A stretch of DNA of 52,091 nt. It comes from Nemertoderma westbladi. Its lineage: Eukaryota > Xenacoelomorpha > Nemertodermatida > Nemertodermatidae. The translations under genes and the position numbers were made by a program. The DNA lies in NCBI GenBank assembly GCA_032718475.1, contig JAUCBJ010002746.1, positions 1 through 52,091 of the forward strand, in the 5' to 3' direction. Positions 20,498-32,070 of this stretch are shown piece by piece (position 1 is the stretch's first letter; every line of letters begins with the position of its first letter). Under the pieces are notes generated by a model. That model was not told the origin of the DNA. It searched no databases and saw nothing but the letters and a program-made list of their open reading frames with translations.

Positions 20498-20755
20498 TCA
20501 TCTGCCACCCACGAACAAGTTGTTATGGAGTAGAGGATTTTTCAGGAGCTGGTAGATGTAGGGAGGATCCCTCATTATCATGCCACGCGAACTGTAGGGA
20601 TACTGTGTGTGCCCCATGTAACAACAAGGAGTATCTGGATGGACCACAACGTACTGGCACTGGCGGTCCTCATCGCGGCTTTCCGGTTTAACGAATTTAA
20701 CGCATTCGAGGCATCCATGACAAGCATTCACTTGGTTCGTCAAAGATCTCCCCAT
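20498..20755 (-). CDS. Possible terminal exon of an unknown Cys-rich protein
   Basis: A minus-strand open frame of 85 codons begins at an ATG at 20755 and ends in a stop at 20498. It is more GC-rich than the AT-rich surroundings and has clustered cysteines early on (NACHGCLECVKF, then RQCQYVVVHPDTPCCYMGH), ending in an aromatic and hydrophobic stretch (YIYQLLKNPLLHNNLF). No known domain is recognised. Not being obviously transposon-derived, it could be the last exon of a host gene whose other exons are to the right or outside. The alternative is chance. Confidence 0.3.
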   Translation of the reverse strand: MGRSLTNQVNACHGCLECVKFVKPESRDEDRQCQYVVVHPDTPCCYMGHTQYPYSSRGMIMRDPPYIYQLLKNPLLHNNLFVGGR

Positions 20756-20759
20756 TCAT

Positions 20760-21894
20760 TGTGTGAATAGCAGTCTCATCTCTGGCAGACGTCCCACCAG
20801 ATAATTATTCAGTGTCGCACGTAGCTGTTATACATCGCCACGATTGCTTTCACATTGCATACAGTAGTCGAGTATTAAAGTAATCGCTTTTCCAATCTTC
20901 TTCATTTACGTACGCACCTGTAGCATTTCTTCCAAGTTTACTTTTCAAACTTAGTTTAAGCATTTATATGAATAAACAAGTTAAGTTGTGAACTAGCGGA
21001 ATTAGCCTAAATGGAAAATATGAAATACTGAAACATGTATTTCAACCTATTTGTTAAATCTAATAATTCACCAAAAAATATGTTTCCTAAACTTAAACTT
21101 AAAAAAACCCCTGCCATATGCAGGTTATAGCGGTACAGACCTATACAGTATACGCTCGCTATACCTGCCTGCAAACTCCAGAAGGCAGAATGACACACTG
21201 ACACTTGACTGAGCATATGGCAGCATGTCAGTCAATTCAGGTTATTTTTTAAGATCTTGGTAAGTTCTGCATAAGTATACTAATACAACTTGTCATTCTT
21301 ATAAAGCTTATGTAATAGTGTCACACTTGTTAAGTTTATTGAATTTGCACTTGTAAAGTTTAACAAATTTGTCATTCTTACAATGTTTTCCAAGTTATTA
21401 ATACGATTTTAGTACAATCTTAGAAATCTTACTAGTTGATAAGTTAATGGAAAGTTTAGACCAATTCATACTAATTTCATAGTAATTTTACTAAGAATTC
21501 TGATCCGGGTCATCAGTGTCTATCCAGTCTGCATTCGATTATGAAGAATACATGTGCACTGAAATAAGATATTTATATATAGAGACTGTAACAGCCCGCC
21601 ATATAATTAATTATGTTGATGAGAGTTAATAAGGTAAATTACCGCAAGCACCGACTATGTATGTAGTGGGTATAAAAACTTAATTTTATTTAATTTCATT
21701 AAAAAAAACATCAAGGGAATAATGAAACAGCAGAAAATAAATACAAGAAAAAAATGCTAATTTCAAGATCAAATAATAAAGTTTGTACTACAGAATATTA
21801 AATATTCTTACTTATTAATAACTGCCATAGACTTGATCGTCTACTCGCAGTCATCTTAAAAGTTCCAGAAGTATTTTAAATGATAATGATAATG
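20760..21894. other. Non-coding sequence upstream of the channel exon
   Basis: This stretch is AT-rich. If the exon at 21910 is spliced to an upstream exon, part of this is its intron. I could not identify the upstream exon, which should encode the short cytosolic N-terminus. The frame at 21007-21216 (minus) has no recognisable content. Confidence 0.5.
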
Positions 21895-21909
21895 TTTTTC
21901 ATTCCACAG
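21895..21909 (+). other. Splice acceptor of the DEG/ENaC exon
   Basis: The sequence TTTTTCATTCCACAG ends at 21909. It is a pyrimidine-rich tract followed by CAG, directly before an open frame that continues as IIWLLIFLPL. The frame is open from 21911, with one leftover base (21910) completing a codon from the preceding exon. This places the true protein start upstream. Confidence 0.65.
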
Positions 21910-23212
21910 GATAATATGGTTGTTAATATTCTTACCACTGGTTGTTGTAGCGACAATATCATCCATTAACATATCAGGAAATTACATCAATGGTGACACT
22001 GGCACTAATGTATACGTTGAATATCAATCTAAGGTCAATTTCCCAAGTATATCCTTCTGCAACAATAATATCATTATGAAGAGTCGTGTTCCAGCTGATG
22101 ACATTTTAGATAACGTTGAAAGGGTTTTGAATGGCACTGGCAATATTAATGACTGGGCATTGATGTTCCCATCAGTAGGAGGTAATGTCACATGGGACAG
22201 CATTAATTTAGAAGGGAAAAAGGCAGCGTTTAAACTGGAGAATGATAAAACATTAATTTATTGCCAGTTTGACAACGAATCATGTGACGTTTCTAACTTC
22301 GAATCAAGTTTTTCATTTACAACAGGGATGTGCTACACATTCAAAGGCAGAGAAGCATCTGGAGTAGGGAAACATCATTCCTTAGACTTAGTAATCAATG
22401 TGGAATCTTACGATTACTTGGGTTACAAAAATCTTCCACGGTTAAATTTAGTTATTCATGACCCTCTTGAAATCCCATCGTTAATTGGACCAAACTTTTA
22501 CGAAATTTCACCCGGGCCTGCGTTTACATTCGTTCCAATGCAAAATCAAATTAACAAAAGAGTGAAAAACTGTGAAACTAAATATAACAGCAAACAATTC
22601 CAATGTGTCCATGATTGCAAATTAAAAATTATGACGGACAATATTGGATGTCATCCAGTATTAGATGCCTACCCAAATACAACAGGTAATAATTTTTGTA
22701 ATTCTGAACAGATGTTACTTGAAGTTGTACCTTATATTAATCTCGAAGATACTGCTGATACGGAAACATGTGTTGACAGAGATGAGTGCCACAATGTTTG
22801 TGAAGATAAATCCATACTTAGCTACATGGAACCTGGATGGAGATTGGTGCACAAGTCCATGTTAGAACATCAGGTTGCTGATATACCCGGATATGATTTG
22901 TTAAACTCTACCTTCTGTGGAGACAGTAACGATTGGAAGATGTGTCTCTTGGATGTTATTGACAGTAACCTTGTTGGCATTAAACTATATATGATTACAA
23001 GAGACACTACAGTAGTCTCTGAATATTTCATTTATAAAACTGTATTTTCGATGATCCCAGCATTTGGAGGCATTCTTGGGTTATTCTTTGGAGCTAGTAT
23101 ATTGTCCTTTGTGCAAATAGGTGAAGCCTTGTTGATACTCCTGCCATTTTTGTGTCGTAGAAATCCGAAAAATGGAAGTGATTCAGGTGATAATGCGGTG
23201 CAACCAATATAG
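21910..23212 (+). CDS. DEG/ENaC (amiloride-sensitive) sodium channel subunit, 3' terminal exon
   Basis: This encodes the extracellular and second transmembrane parts of an acid-sensing/degenerin-type channel that passes sodium across the plasma membrane as a trimer. Numbering from codon TTG at 21920: the TM1 end is at about 1-18. The post-TM1 FPSISFCN motif is at 41-48 and GMCYTF at 136-141. A Cys-rich extracellular region runs from 218 to 343. The pre-TM2 and TM2 stretch PAFGGILGLFFGASILSF is at 380-397, with the G-A-S selectivity filter at 391-393. A short basic cytosolic tail ends at residue 430. There is no ATG at the exon start (the first in-frame codons are ATA ATA TGG TTG), and a splice acceptor precedes it. 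The frame is fully open with all landmarks present, so it is probably functional. The specific subfamily is not resolved. Confidence 0.88.
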
Positions 23213-23739
23213 TATGAATTCACATTGTTTTTACTCCAAAATTGTACTTCTATCTCTCAAATGGTCGTAAATGATAAACTGCTCTTATATGTAAATACAT
23301 ACATACATATTCATTCTGCATATGCAAATGGATATCTGCATATAAACAAATCTTATCTGTATATGCCAATTCTTGTCCAACTACTGTATAATTGTGTAAG
23401 TTATTAACCCTATTAGTACCGGGCTATAAAATGTTGTACAAATACCGGGGAGGGGGGGGAGGGTCATATTGATACCCCCCTCTAAAATCTACAAATTTTA
23501 ACGAAAACGCCTGATGCTTTGTTTGTACGTAAATTTTTGTTTGTACGTAGATTTCACTAGTTTGAATCCGACCAAAAAAAATATTCTAAAAAATTTAATG
23601 GGGTGGTTATTTTGCAGCACCAAAATTAAAGTAGTGAACAATTTTCATAAAATTTGCAAGTTACAATTTTCGGCTAATTGTTTTTCAATAGAGGTTTTCT
23701 TGGTTGCAAAATCAATTAGAAAATATTGGGCAGCTCCAA
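23213..23739. other. Downstream region of the channel gene, low complexity
   Basis: This region contains a G-rich run (about 23445-23462) followed by a C-rich run (23475-23481), which could form a small hairpin, and an AT-rich remainder. No canonical AATAAA was found close behind the stop codon. Short frames at 23225-23407 and 23514-23750 have no recognisable motifs. Confidence 0.5.
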
Positions 23740-24010
23740 ACATCAGCTGACATTACAAACGCCGAGCTCTATGGTACTATACCACCTTTATCAACCACCC
23801 TCCGTGAACGCAGATTACGATTCAGTGGGCACTGCTGGATAAGTGAAAAAGAGGTCATATTAGATCTACTTTTCTGGCAACCAACTCAAGGAAAGCGTAC
23901 CATGGAAAACCGGCTATAACATATATAGACCAACTTGAAATGGATACTGGACTTGAGAGAAACGAAATTGAGATAACTATGGAGAATCGGGAAGCCTGGA
24001 AGGATTGTCA
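23740..24010 (+). pseudogene. RTE-type LINE C-terminal fragment
   Basis: This is the same family as 18780-19180. The plus strand reads ITNAELYGTIPPLSTTLRER, RLRFSGHCWISEKE and LLFWQPTQGKR, then a stop, then the YIDQLEMDTGLERNEIEITM end block. The site that carries the 169-bp insertion in the other copy is uninterrupted here (about 23910-23930). It is truncated at its 5' side and has no RT. Confidence 0.72.
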
Positions 24011-24014
24011 TTGA

Positions 24015-24600
24015 GGAATTATTGAGGGATTCTGAACTACCTAGACCCATGGCATCGAGATCTACTGACACTGAAAATATACAGGAGCTTAATGCCATCA
24101 ATGATGCCGATGGTAGAAGGCAATAATCCCAGGCATGGAAATTTATCAACTTGCTGACTTGGAGGAAAAGCCATCCAAACGCCATGATTAATGCAGAATC
24201 ACCAGCCACAAATGTTGGAACGCCCACTTTGAAAAGCTCCCCAATAATGACAGGGTATTGCCTGATAACTTTATAGAAGTAAAAGTGTCCCAGTCTGTAC
24301 TCCGAGATATTCTTATTGGCGATATATCCTTTGCTGAAGTGAAGGCTGCTGCAAAGAGCATTTAAGACCAATCGTGCCAGTGGAGTAGATGGTGTTCCCC
24401 CTGAGGTCTTTAAAATACCTGAGTGTTTAAAGCTCATCTATCCCATCATAGTAGACATGTACCGAACAACAAGAGTCCCACAAGAAATGAAAACAAATAA
24501 GTTGGTGCCAGTTCCCAAGAAGGGCAACCTAACACTCTATGGTTCTTTTCGGGGAATCTCATTGATCTCGATTGCTGCAAAGCTATACAATAGAAATACT
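24015..24600 (+). pseudogene. RTE-like LINE fragment (linker and RT fingers), copy 3
   Basis: Plus-strand pieces correspond to 28560-29075 of the better copy: the SQAWKFINLLT region, ISFAEVKAAAKSI, and (from 24457) MYRTTRVPQEMKTNKLVPVP with GSFRGISLISIAAKLYN. It carries stops and frameshifts and is cut off at 24600. The longer antisense frame at 23886-24437 is a shadow of it. Confidence 0.75.
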
Positions 24601-24879
24601 AAACCTCTACAGACTAAAAAATCCAAACACAATAATGTTATGGTCAAAGTGATAACTAATTGTTGCCTTCAAACTGCATAATAATATATTTAAGGTGAAA
24701 ATTGGAAGTCGGATTTCACCATGAAATATTTAAGATTAAAATTAAGGGGGTAATTCAATTTCACCATAAATTATTTATGAATTTACTTAACCATAAAGAT
24801 GTCAAGGTGAAAACTTCATAAAGGCGGTGAAATTCATTACAACATGAAAAGCCACAACATTATTGGTGTCAATTCATGA

Positions 24880-25400
24880 AACCTGTTTACAGTGAAGGGC
24901 AACCTAACATACTATAGATCTTTTTGGGGATAGATTTAGTAGTACTTTCAGAATCACTAGAGGGAGCCCAACGGCCTTCAGCTCATTAGAACAGGTTAGA
25001 ACATAAAATGGGCATTCCAGGATTTGGAAGTCACACAGAATTCATCTGAAACGTAAGGTCCGATTATTTAGAGCAGCAGTAGTTCCATGGAAGTCACCTC
25101 TATGGGAGTCCATGCTGGGCTTTCGCCGTGAGGACCTGCCTGTGCACAATCTTGTGCTTTGGCAGCCCCATAGAGAAAATAAACATGGTAGACTTTGCAT
25201 GACTTTCCTGAGACGCATCTTAAAGGAGACTGGCCTTGAAGATGCGGATAATCTCGCGAAAGAAATGGGGGTTCAGGGAGTTGTGGCGGTGCAAATTTGT
25301 CGAGCATTGGAGCATTCCAATTGTGGATTACATGGTGGTGGCAAAAATATTTTAGTTAAGCCAGCATTCCCAATGTGCAGCTTCAATGCAGCTGGCCGAT
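24880..25400 (+). pseudogene. RTE-like LINE 3' fragment, copy 4
   Basis: Short pieces of the RT thumb (near 24940-25080) run into the C-terminal region at 25112-25330 (FRREDLPVHNLVLWQPHREN, MTFLRRILKETGLEDADNLA), with internal deletions between them. It ends near TAGTAGTAGT at 25408-25418, the same type of TAG tail as the other copies. Confidence 0.72.
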
Positions 25401-25419
25401 TATAGTAATGTAGTAGTAG

Positions 25420-27340
25420 TAATTATAGGGCAATCGCTATTGCATCGTTATTACTTAAAGTATTTGAGTGGGTGCTTTTGATATCGGAGGGAGAAAAGCT
25501 AGACATATATAAAATATAACCCTCTGTTTGACTTTTGTCAGAAATAGAGTACAGTAATGTGCTCATATGGTCAGCATCAGAAGAAATTAAAACTAAAAGT
25601 ATCCCGTTCCAGAACACATAGAAACCGCCAAGTGTTATATTACAGTTAATAATGTGTCTCTACCATGAAACAAGGACTACATTTAGGATTCTTGCTTGAT
25701 TCTCTTTAAATGTACAATATTCAGCGCAAAGGAGTTGAATTGGTAGGCAAATCTGAGACAATAATTTTCGTTCACACACCTCGATGCGTCTAGAAGATTC
25801 TACGGTAGTTTTGGGATTTGGCCGCAGCGCATATAATATAATATTTGGCAACATAATATGTGATAATAGTGATAGATTCATAGTAGTTGAGGATATTGTT
25901 ATTTTCCACACTCAAAGGTAATGCTCAGTAACCTTTTAGTTAAATTCCCTAGAAGAGTATTATCTTCTGATATATTTGGTATTCGTTTTGGTGCGGTGTT
26001 TTTGGAAGCGGTGCAAACTTCCGTAGGATAGGAAATGAGTGTGCTCTCTATAATTGAAATAATCTTTCTATAAATAACTTTATCTGCTTATACAGTAGCA
26101 GCTATCTTTAATCTTCCCCTAATAGTGTCTGGCGGACCCATTTGTGCCGTAAAATAAATGATTGGTTGTTTTGTCAACGAGTCAACCGTGCCTGGCACGG
26201 TGTGCCACAGTTTTATAATCATTAAATTAAATTATAATTAAAACAAATAATAGTGATAATAACCTTAAATTAAACAAATTTTTAGACTCAACGTAACTTT
26301 TAATTTTAAACTTTATTGTTTTCACTTTCAGTGGATATGAAAAATATATCAATTAGATTTGTATCATAAAATATTTTATATTAACCCTAACACCCTAATA
26401 TATTAAAAAAAAAAATTTTAAATCTGTTTCAACGTGGTTAATCAGTTTTTAGCCATAACCACTTAAAGGACACTGTCCTTGAAGATGCTGATAATATCGC
26501 GAAAGTCATTTCGATAGGGCGTTGAGTCGGCGCAAATTTGTTGACAAGCCAAGCTGGCATAGTATTATTAATGTTATATTATGAGGTTGCTATGCAGCAT
26601 GCAGGTTATACTATACAGTATCACAGTAGCCACAGCCTACTTTAGTTATATGCCACTGCAAGACAATGTCAATACAGTATGCCTATGGCTAATAAGTAGG
26701 CCTACTAAGTGTGAACTTTTCAAAGGGTTGGCCGCTGATTAAAAAAATACATGAGACAAACAAACCATTCCATTAGTTCGGTTGAATGTATATTGATTAT
26801 ACTTCTAGTACCTACGTGCGATAACACGACTGAGCGTTCAATGCTAGGAAAGTAGGCAGATGGTCCCACAGGGAAAAGATTACCTCGTATCAAGATCCAC
26901 AAATAATTTGATAAGGAACATCCCCATCACATTTACATTCATATATTTGAAATGACTGCTCATGCAGGAAGTGTCAATATGGAAATATGGTATGCCTGTA
27001 CGTGTATAGTCAGTAGCGGTAGTACAGTAGCGGTGGGTATTGGGGATCGGAACAAATTTCAAATATTATCATTACATTATCTCGCATTGTTAAATATACA
27101 TTGTGCGCAATGATTGACATCAACTATAGACAAAAACTTTAGAAAGTTTGTCGAGATTATCAGTTGAGTAGGCCACATACAAGAGGATAGATACTTCTGG
27201 TTTTATGGTATTAGTCATTTAGTGGCATACAGTTAGGTTACGAGTAATGTTACAACAACTGGGTATTACGAATGAGGTTAGAAATTGGTTTTAAGATTAA
27301 AATGGAACTGGTTTATAACGAGGTTACTACGTTAACTGTG
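25420..27340. other. Non-coding stretch with one small RTE scrap
   Basis: The only recognisable item is at about 26465-26555 (plus), a short piece of the RTE-like 3' coding end (GACACTGTCCTTGAAGATGC, then GACAAGCCAAG). The remainder is AT-rich with no supportable gene. Short frames at 25660-25911, 26720-26902 and 26880-27062 (minus) have no recognisable motifs. Confidence 0.5.
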
Positions 27341-27354
27341 TCACAAGTTGAGTT

Positions 27355-28125
27355 TACGTTCGGTCACAGTTTCTGTTTAGTTACAGCTCGGTCACAAGTA
27401 AGTTTCAGCTCGGTCACAAGTGAGTAACAGCTCGGTCACAGGTGAGTTACAGCTCGGACACCAGTGAGTAACAGCTCGGTCACAAGTGATTAACAGCTCG
27501 GTCACAGGTGAGTTACAGCTCCGTCATGTGTGGTTTACAGCTCGGTCACAAGTGAGTTACAACTCGGTCACAAATTTGTTACAGCTCGGTCACAAGTGAG
27601 TAACTGCTCGGTCACAAGTGAGTAACTGCTCTATCACAAGTGAGTTACAGCTCGGTCACAAGTGACTTACAGCTTGGTCACAAGTGAGTTACAGCTGGGT
27701 CACATGTGAGTTACAGCTCGGTCAGAGGTGAGTTACAGATCGGACACCAGTGAATAACAGCTCGGTCACAAGTGAGTAAAACTTCGGTGACAGGTGAGTT
27801 ACAGCTCCGTCATGTGTGGGTTACAGCTCGGCAAGTGAGTTACAACTCGGTCACAAGTGAGTTCCGACTCGGTCACACGTGAGTTACAGCTCGGTCACAA
27901 GTGCGGTACAGCTCGGTCACAAGTGAGTTACAGCTCGGTCACAAGTGAGTTACAGCTCGGTAACAAGTGGGTTACGGCTCGGTCACGAAAGGGTTACAGC
28001 TCAGTCACAAGTGAGTTACAGCTCGGTCACAAGTGAGGTACAGCTCGGTCACAAGTGAGTTACAGCTCGGTAACAAGTGGGTTACGGCTCGGTCACGAAA
28101 GGGTTACAGCTCAGTCACAAGTGAG
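27355..28125. repeat. 22-bp minisatellite (about 35 units)
   Basis: The unit is GTCACAAGTGAGTTACAGCT followed by CG. It is variably mutated toward the left end and more uniform at the right. A block of about 109 bp including GGTAACAAGTGGGTTACGG and GGTCACGAAAGGG is present twice (about 27956-28015 and 28065-28125), indicating higher-order duplication. The array stops about 20 bp before the RTE-like coding sequence. Confidence 0.93.
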
Positions 28126-28152
28126 TTATAGTTATAGTTAGGTATAGTTATT

Positions 28153-30219
28153 GTGGCCAAGGTAAGACTTAGTATGCGTGCTGGCAAAACAACGAAATCT
28201 GCCTTGCCACGGCATGACTGGTCCTCTCTGTTGCAACAGCCAAGTGTGAGATCCAGCTTCACACTACAGCTGAGCAACAGGTATGAGGTTCTTGCCTCTG
28301 AGGCGGCAGATCACTGTGAGGGCTATACTGCCTTCACAGAAGCAGTTAAGGTAGCAGCTGCAGAAACAGTTCCTGTATACCATCGAAACAGGAAAAGGGC
28401 CCCCTGGACTGACAACAAAATTCAGAAGTGCCGAAATGACCTCTATAAGGCGCAGAAAAAGTCCCGACTCAAACAGACTACAGAAGCCAAGAATGCGGTT
28501 AAGGCTGCATCTAGGTTCCTACACAGGCAGTACTCTGTTAATCTACAGGAGCTAATAAACCAACAGGTTGATGCCATCAATGATGCTGACGACAGCAGGC
28601 AATCATCCCAGGCATGGAAATCAATCAACTTGCTTACTGGGCGGAAAAGTCAACCAACCACCAAGGTTAAGGCTGAATCACCAGCCGATCGCCTCAATGG
28701 TTGGAAAGCCCACTTTGAAAAGCTCCTGAATAATGAAAGGGTATTGCCTGATAACTTTATAGAAGTAAAAGTGTCCCAGTCTGTACTCCCAGATATTCCC
28801 ATTGGCGATATATCCTTTGCAGAAGTGAAGGCTTCTGCAAAGAGCATTAAGACCAATCGTGCCAGTGGAGTAGATGGTGTTCCCCCTGAGGTCTTTAAAA
28901 TACCTGAGTGTTTAAAGCTCATCTATCCCATGATAGAAGACATGTACCGATCAATCAGAATCCCACAAGAAATGAAATCAAATAAGTTGGTGCCAGTTCC
29001 CAAGAAGGGCAACCTAACACTATATGGTTCTTTTCGGGGAATGTCATTGATCTCGATTGCTGCAAAGCTATACAATAAAATTCTATTGAATCGCATCAGG
29101 GATCCCATTGAGAGACTGCTCCGTGGAAATCAGAATGAGTTCCGTAAAGGTCGTGGGACCATGGAACCCATTTTGGCACTTAGAAGGATAATTGAAGAGT
29201 TATCAAAAAAGAAAGACAGGCATCTGGCTGTTATCTTTGTTGACTTCTTCAAGGCCTTTGATTCATTCTCTCGCCCACGTATGTTCAGCATACTTTCATT
29301 ATATGGGTTTCCTGATGAAATTATTGCAGCAATCAGATCAGTATACGATGGTTCGACAACATTTGTGTATACTGTTGACGGTGACACAGAACCATTTGAA
29401 GTGTTAGGGGCGTCCTCCAGGGAGACACACTTGCGCCATTCTTGTTCATAATTGTGATTGACTATGTTCTTTGCATGTCCTTAGATCATCATAATGATGA
29501 TGGGGGTGATGATAACTCCACCTGTTAGCTCCAGAATTCGAGGAAATCCTGCCAAGTACCTAACTGGTCTAAACTTTGCTGATGACTTAGGAGTACTCTC
29601 AGAATCACTGGAGGGAACCCAACGGCTCCTCAGCTTATTAGAACATGCTGCTAGTGTTGGTCTTTTTATAAACTCCAGAAAGACCGAAATTTTGACAGTT
29701 AACTTTGAATGTCCTCAGCAAGTCTCTGATCGGATGAGCATAAGCTCAAAGGATGGTATGCTTGAGCATGTGGACGACTTATGTTACCTGGGATCATGGA
29801 TCCGGAAGTCAGGTGAGGACCTTCGAATACGTAAGGGAAAGGCATGGGCAGCCTTGAATAGGCTTTCCAGGATTTGGAAGTCACCGAGAATTAATCGGAA
29901 ACTTAAGGTCCGATTATTTAGAGCAGCAGTAGTTCCAGTACTCCTCTATGGGAGTCCATGCTGGGCTCTAACTGCTGAGGACACCAAAGCTCTGGATGGC
30001 ACATTCAAAAGAATGCTACGCCGGATTCATTGTGTCAAGTACAATGCACACATCTCCAACCTGACAGTATATAACATTGGAGGTGTCTCATTGGTTCCCT
30101 CAAGCTTGACACTAGAACAAAATCGCCTCCGCTTTGCAGGACATTGCTTTCGCCGTGAGGACCAGCCAGTGCATAATCTTGTACATTGGCAGCCTCATGG
30201 AGTGAATAAGCAAGGCGGA
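28153..30219 (+). pseudogene. RTE-like RT protein (two compensating frameshifts)
   Basis: Domains in order are as follows. The endonuclease end is at 28153-28200 and a basic linker (NRKRAPWTDNKIQKCRNDLY) follows. The RT fingers and palm run to 29380, with VDGVPPEVFK, GSFRGMSLISIAAKLYN and motif A VIFVDFFKAFDS. Motif B lies near 29407-29440 in a shifted frame. Motif C is LNFADDLGVLSE at about 29565-29600. The thumb YLGSWIRKSGEDLRIRKGKA and the C-terminal RLRFAGHCFRRED...WQPHG end at the LTR insertion. Loss of about two bases near 29407 and a change near 29500 put the QGDTLAPF region out of frame. The rest is open, so decay is recent. RT would copy element RNA at the target. Confidence 0.83.
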
Positions 30220-30223
30220 CAGC

Positions 30224-31463
30224 TGTAAAAGCTTTTGCGGACATAACAAGTCATTTTTCCCGCAATGCGCAGTGTAGGTGCTTTTGCGGACATAACAAGT
30301 CATTTTTCCCGCAATGCGCAGTGTAGGTGCTTTTGCGGACATAACAAGTCATTTTTGCCGCAATGCGCAGAATACTCTAAAATAGCCCTAAATGTATCCA
30401 ACTACGTGAAGGGGAGGAATCAGAGCGCAGATGACGAAATCTATCAGCTGATTCTTTGTGGACGTGGAACTTCTTTGTTCTGCTCAGCCAATCAGAGCGA
30501 TTTTCACTTTATTTCTGACAGAGGCCTATGGAAACCCGCGCAATGCATTACGGTCTTTGTTTACCTTTTTCTGAGCCTCAGAACCGGCTTGAAATTCTTC
30601 TGTACTTCTGTGTGGAAGTTTCAGACTTTGGCCTAAACATCAGATGGCTTTGATTACAAGAACGTAAATCTATTATCCGACATACTTACCTGAAACATTA
30701 ACTCGATGCATTACTCTCGTAACATTACCGACACCTATCTCATTACTGAACCCAATGCATTACGTAACACATACTGACTGTTCACCGCATTATTTTAGTT
30801 CTGTTTACGGTCTGTTATTAATTGTTGTTATATTGATGTATATTGCTGATATATTTGGAGAATACAGATAAATAATCATAAAACCCCCAATCTTCTTGAT
30901 TACTGAAGGTAAGAGGAACAGGCTTACCGGTAGCAATTGCGACTTAAATAATAGTGGTTTTTGTGTGAATTAAATGCTATTTCATAATCCCTACGTGTGT
31001 CAGTTGCGATCCTCCTTATATATGATCAAACTCAGTGATGGTCGGCAGATTAGTGCGCAGTAGTGTGAAGTAGTGTGAAGGATAATAAAGCATCTCCTAA
31101 AGAATGCGCTATTTACGAAACTCTGTGGCCATCTAGTTGTGATTAGTATAAGTCATAACTCTGTTTTTATACTTAAAGCGCCACGTCCTAAAGGAACTGT
31201 TAATATTTCCCCGAAAGTAAATATATTGTCAGAGATTATATAGTAACGATCAATCGAATAATACAGTAGGTCTACATTGCAATAACTCTCAAGGCTCCCG
31301 AATCCAGTCTCCCTTAACTGTGGGTGAATGATCGCGCACAGACTGGCTTCGGCTGATGTAACTTCAGTACATTAAATAATTGATATAGGCTAAAGTCGAT
31401 TTATAAACAAGAGGACAACTAAAATTGGCAGGTTAAACTGCTAAAGGTCTAAAAGCGCGAACA
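30224..31463 (+). mobile_element. Solo LTR (1240 bp) with 4-bp target duplication CAGC
   Basis: The sequence starts TGTAAAAG and ends GCGAACA, the TG...CA ends of LTRs. CAGC flanks it at 30220-30223 and 31464-31467. Comparison with intact RTE copies (GGACAGCCCATG) shows the clean insertion site. It is the same family as the LTRs at 45862-46965 and 48886-50122, in opposite orientation. Three 49-bp tandem copies lie at the start (30231-30375), a possible U3 enhancer array. A solo LTR arises by recombination between two LTRs of a full element. Confidence 0.9.
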
Positions 31464-31640
31464 CAGCCCATGACTTTCTTGAGACGCAACTTAAAGGACA
31501 CTGGCCTTGAAGATGCGGATGATCTAGCAAATGTTATGGGTGATAGGGAGTTGTGGCGGCGCAATTTTGTCGACAAGCCGACACAGCATTCTTAAAAATG
31601 CAGCTGCAATGCAGCATGCCGATCCTAGTAGTAGTAGTAG
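31464..31640 (+). pseudogene. RTE-like C-terminal end and 3' tail
   Basis: This continues the protein interrupted at 30219: MTFLRRNLKDTGLEDADDLA, then GDRELWRRNFVDKPTQHS, followed by a stop. A short 3' untranslated segment (ATGCAGCTGCAATGCAGCAT, a near palindrome) and (TAG)n end the element. Confidence 0.82.
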
Positions 31641-31644
31641 TAGT

Positions 31645-32070
31645 ATGAGTTGGTTACAGCCCACAATTGTAATTAATTACCTTCCAAGATTAAATGTATA
31701 TCACACAATAATTAAACCAAATTAATAAATAGTGGAATAGGGGAGAATAGTTGAAAGTTAATTCAGTAACAATAAAGTTATGTTAGTAGTACAGTAGGCC
31801 TAGTAGGTTAACAGTAAATTAATAAGTGAAAAGTTAATTTTTATGATAGACTACTTAGCAAACCTATGGTGGCCCAGAAAGGGCCAACTTCAAAACTAAC
31901 AAAATATTCATGAATTTCTTATTTTCGTTGATTTATTAATTTAATACAAATTAAAAAAAACGACGAAATATTCATGCAATTATTGTTTTTGTCGTTTTTT
32001 ATTTTGCAATAGAAAAAAGGTTGACGAAGCCCGAAATGTTTTCACAAAATGGTTTCCCAAAATGTTCTGT
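31645..32070. other. AT-rich spacer before the large satellite
   Basis: This holds a tract with AAATATTCATG at two places (about 31907 and 31966) and low-complexity TTTTTGTCGTTTTTT. No gene or RNA was recognised. Confidence 0.5.

Larger units (their letters stand above)
28145..31640 (+). mobile_element. RTE-like LINE, copy 5 (longest), interrupted by a solo LTR
   Basis: The plus-strand body runs from about 28145 to 30219, continues after the solo LTR at 31464, and ends with (TAG)n at 31626-31643. The 5' end is truncated inside the endonuclease: its last strand VIVAKVRLSM survives. This is the best preserved member of the family in the window and serves as reference for the others. Confidence 0.85.

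Noticed and set aside
23886-24437. 183-codon minus-strand frame
   Set aside because: Antisense shadow of an RTE-like fragment; the same antisense pattern appears at 28650-28922 and 9184-9603.
30265-30636. 123-codon plus-strand frame
   Set aside because: Lies wholly in the solo LTR and partly in its 49-bp repeats; its equivalent is not conserved in the other LTRs.
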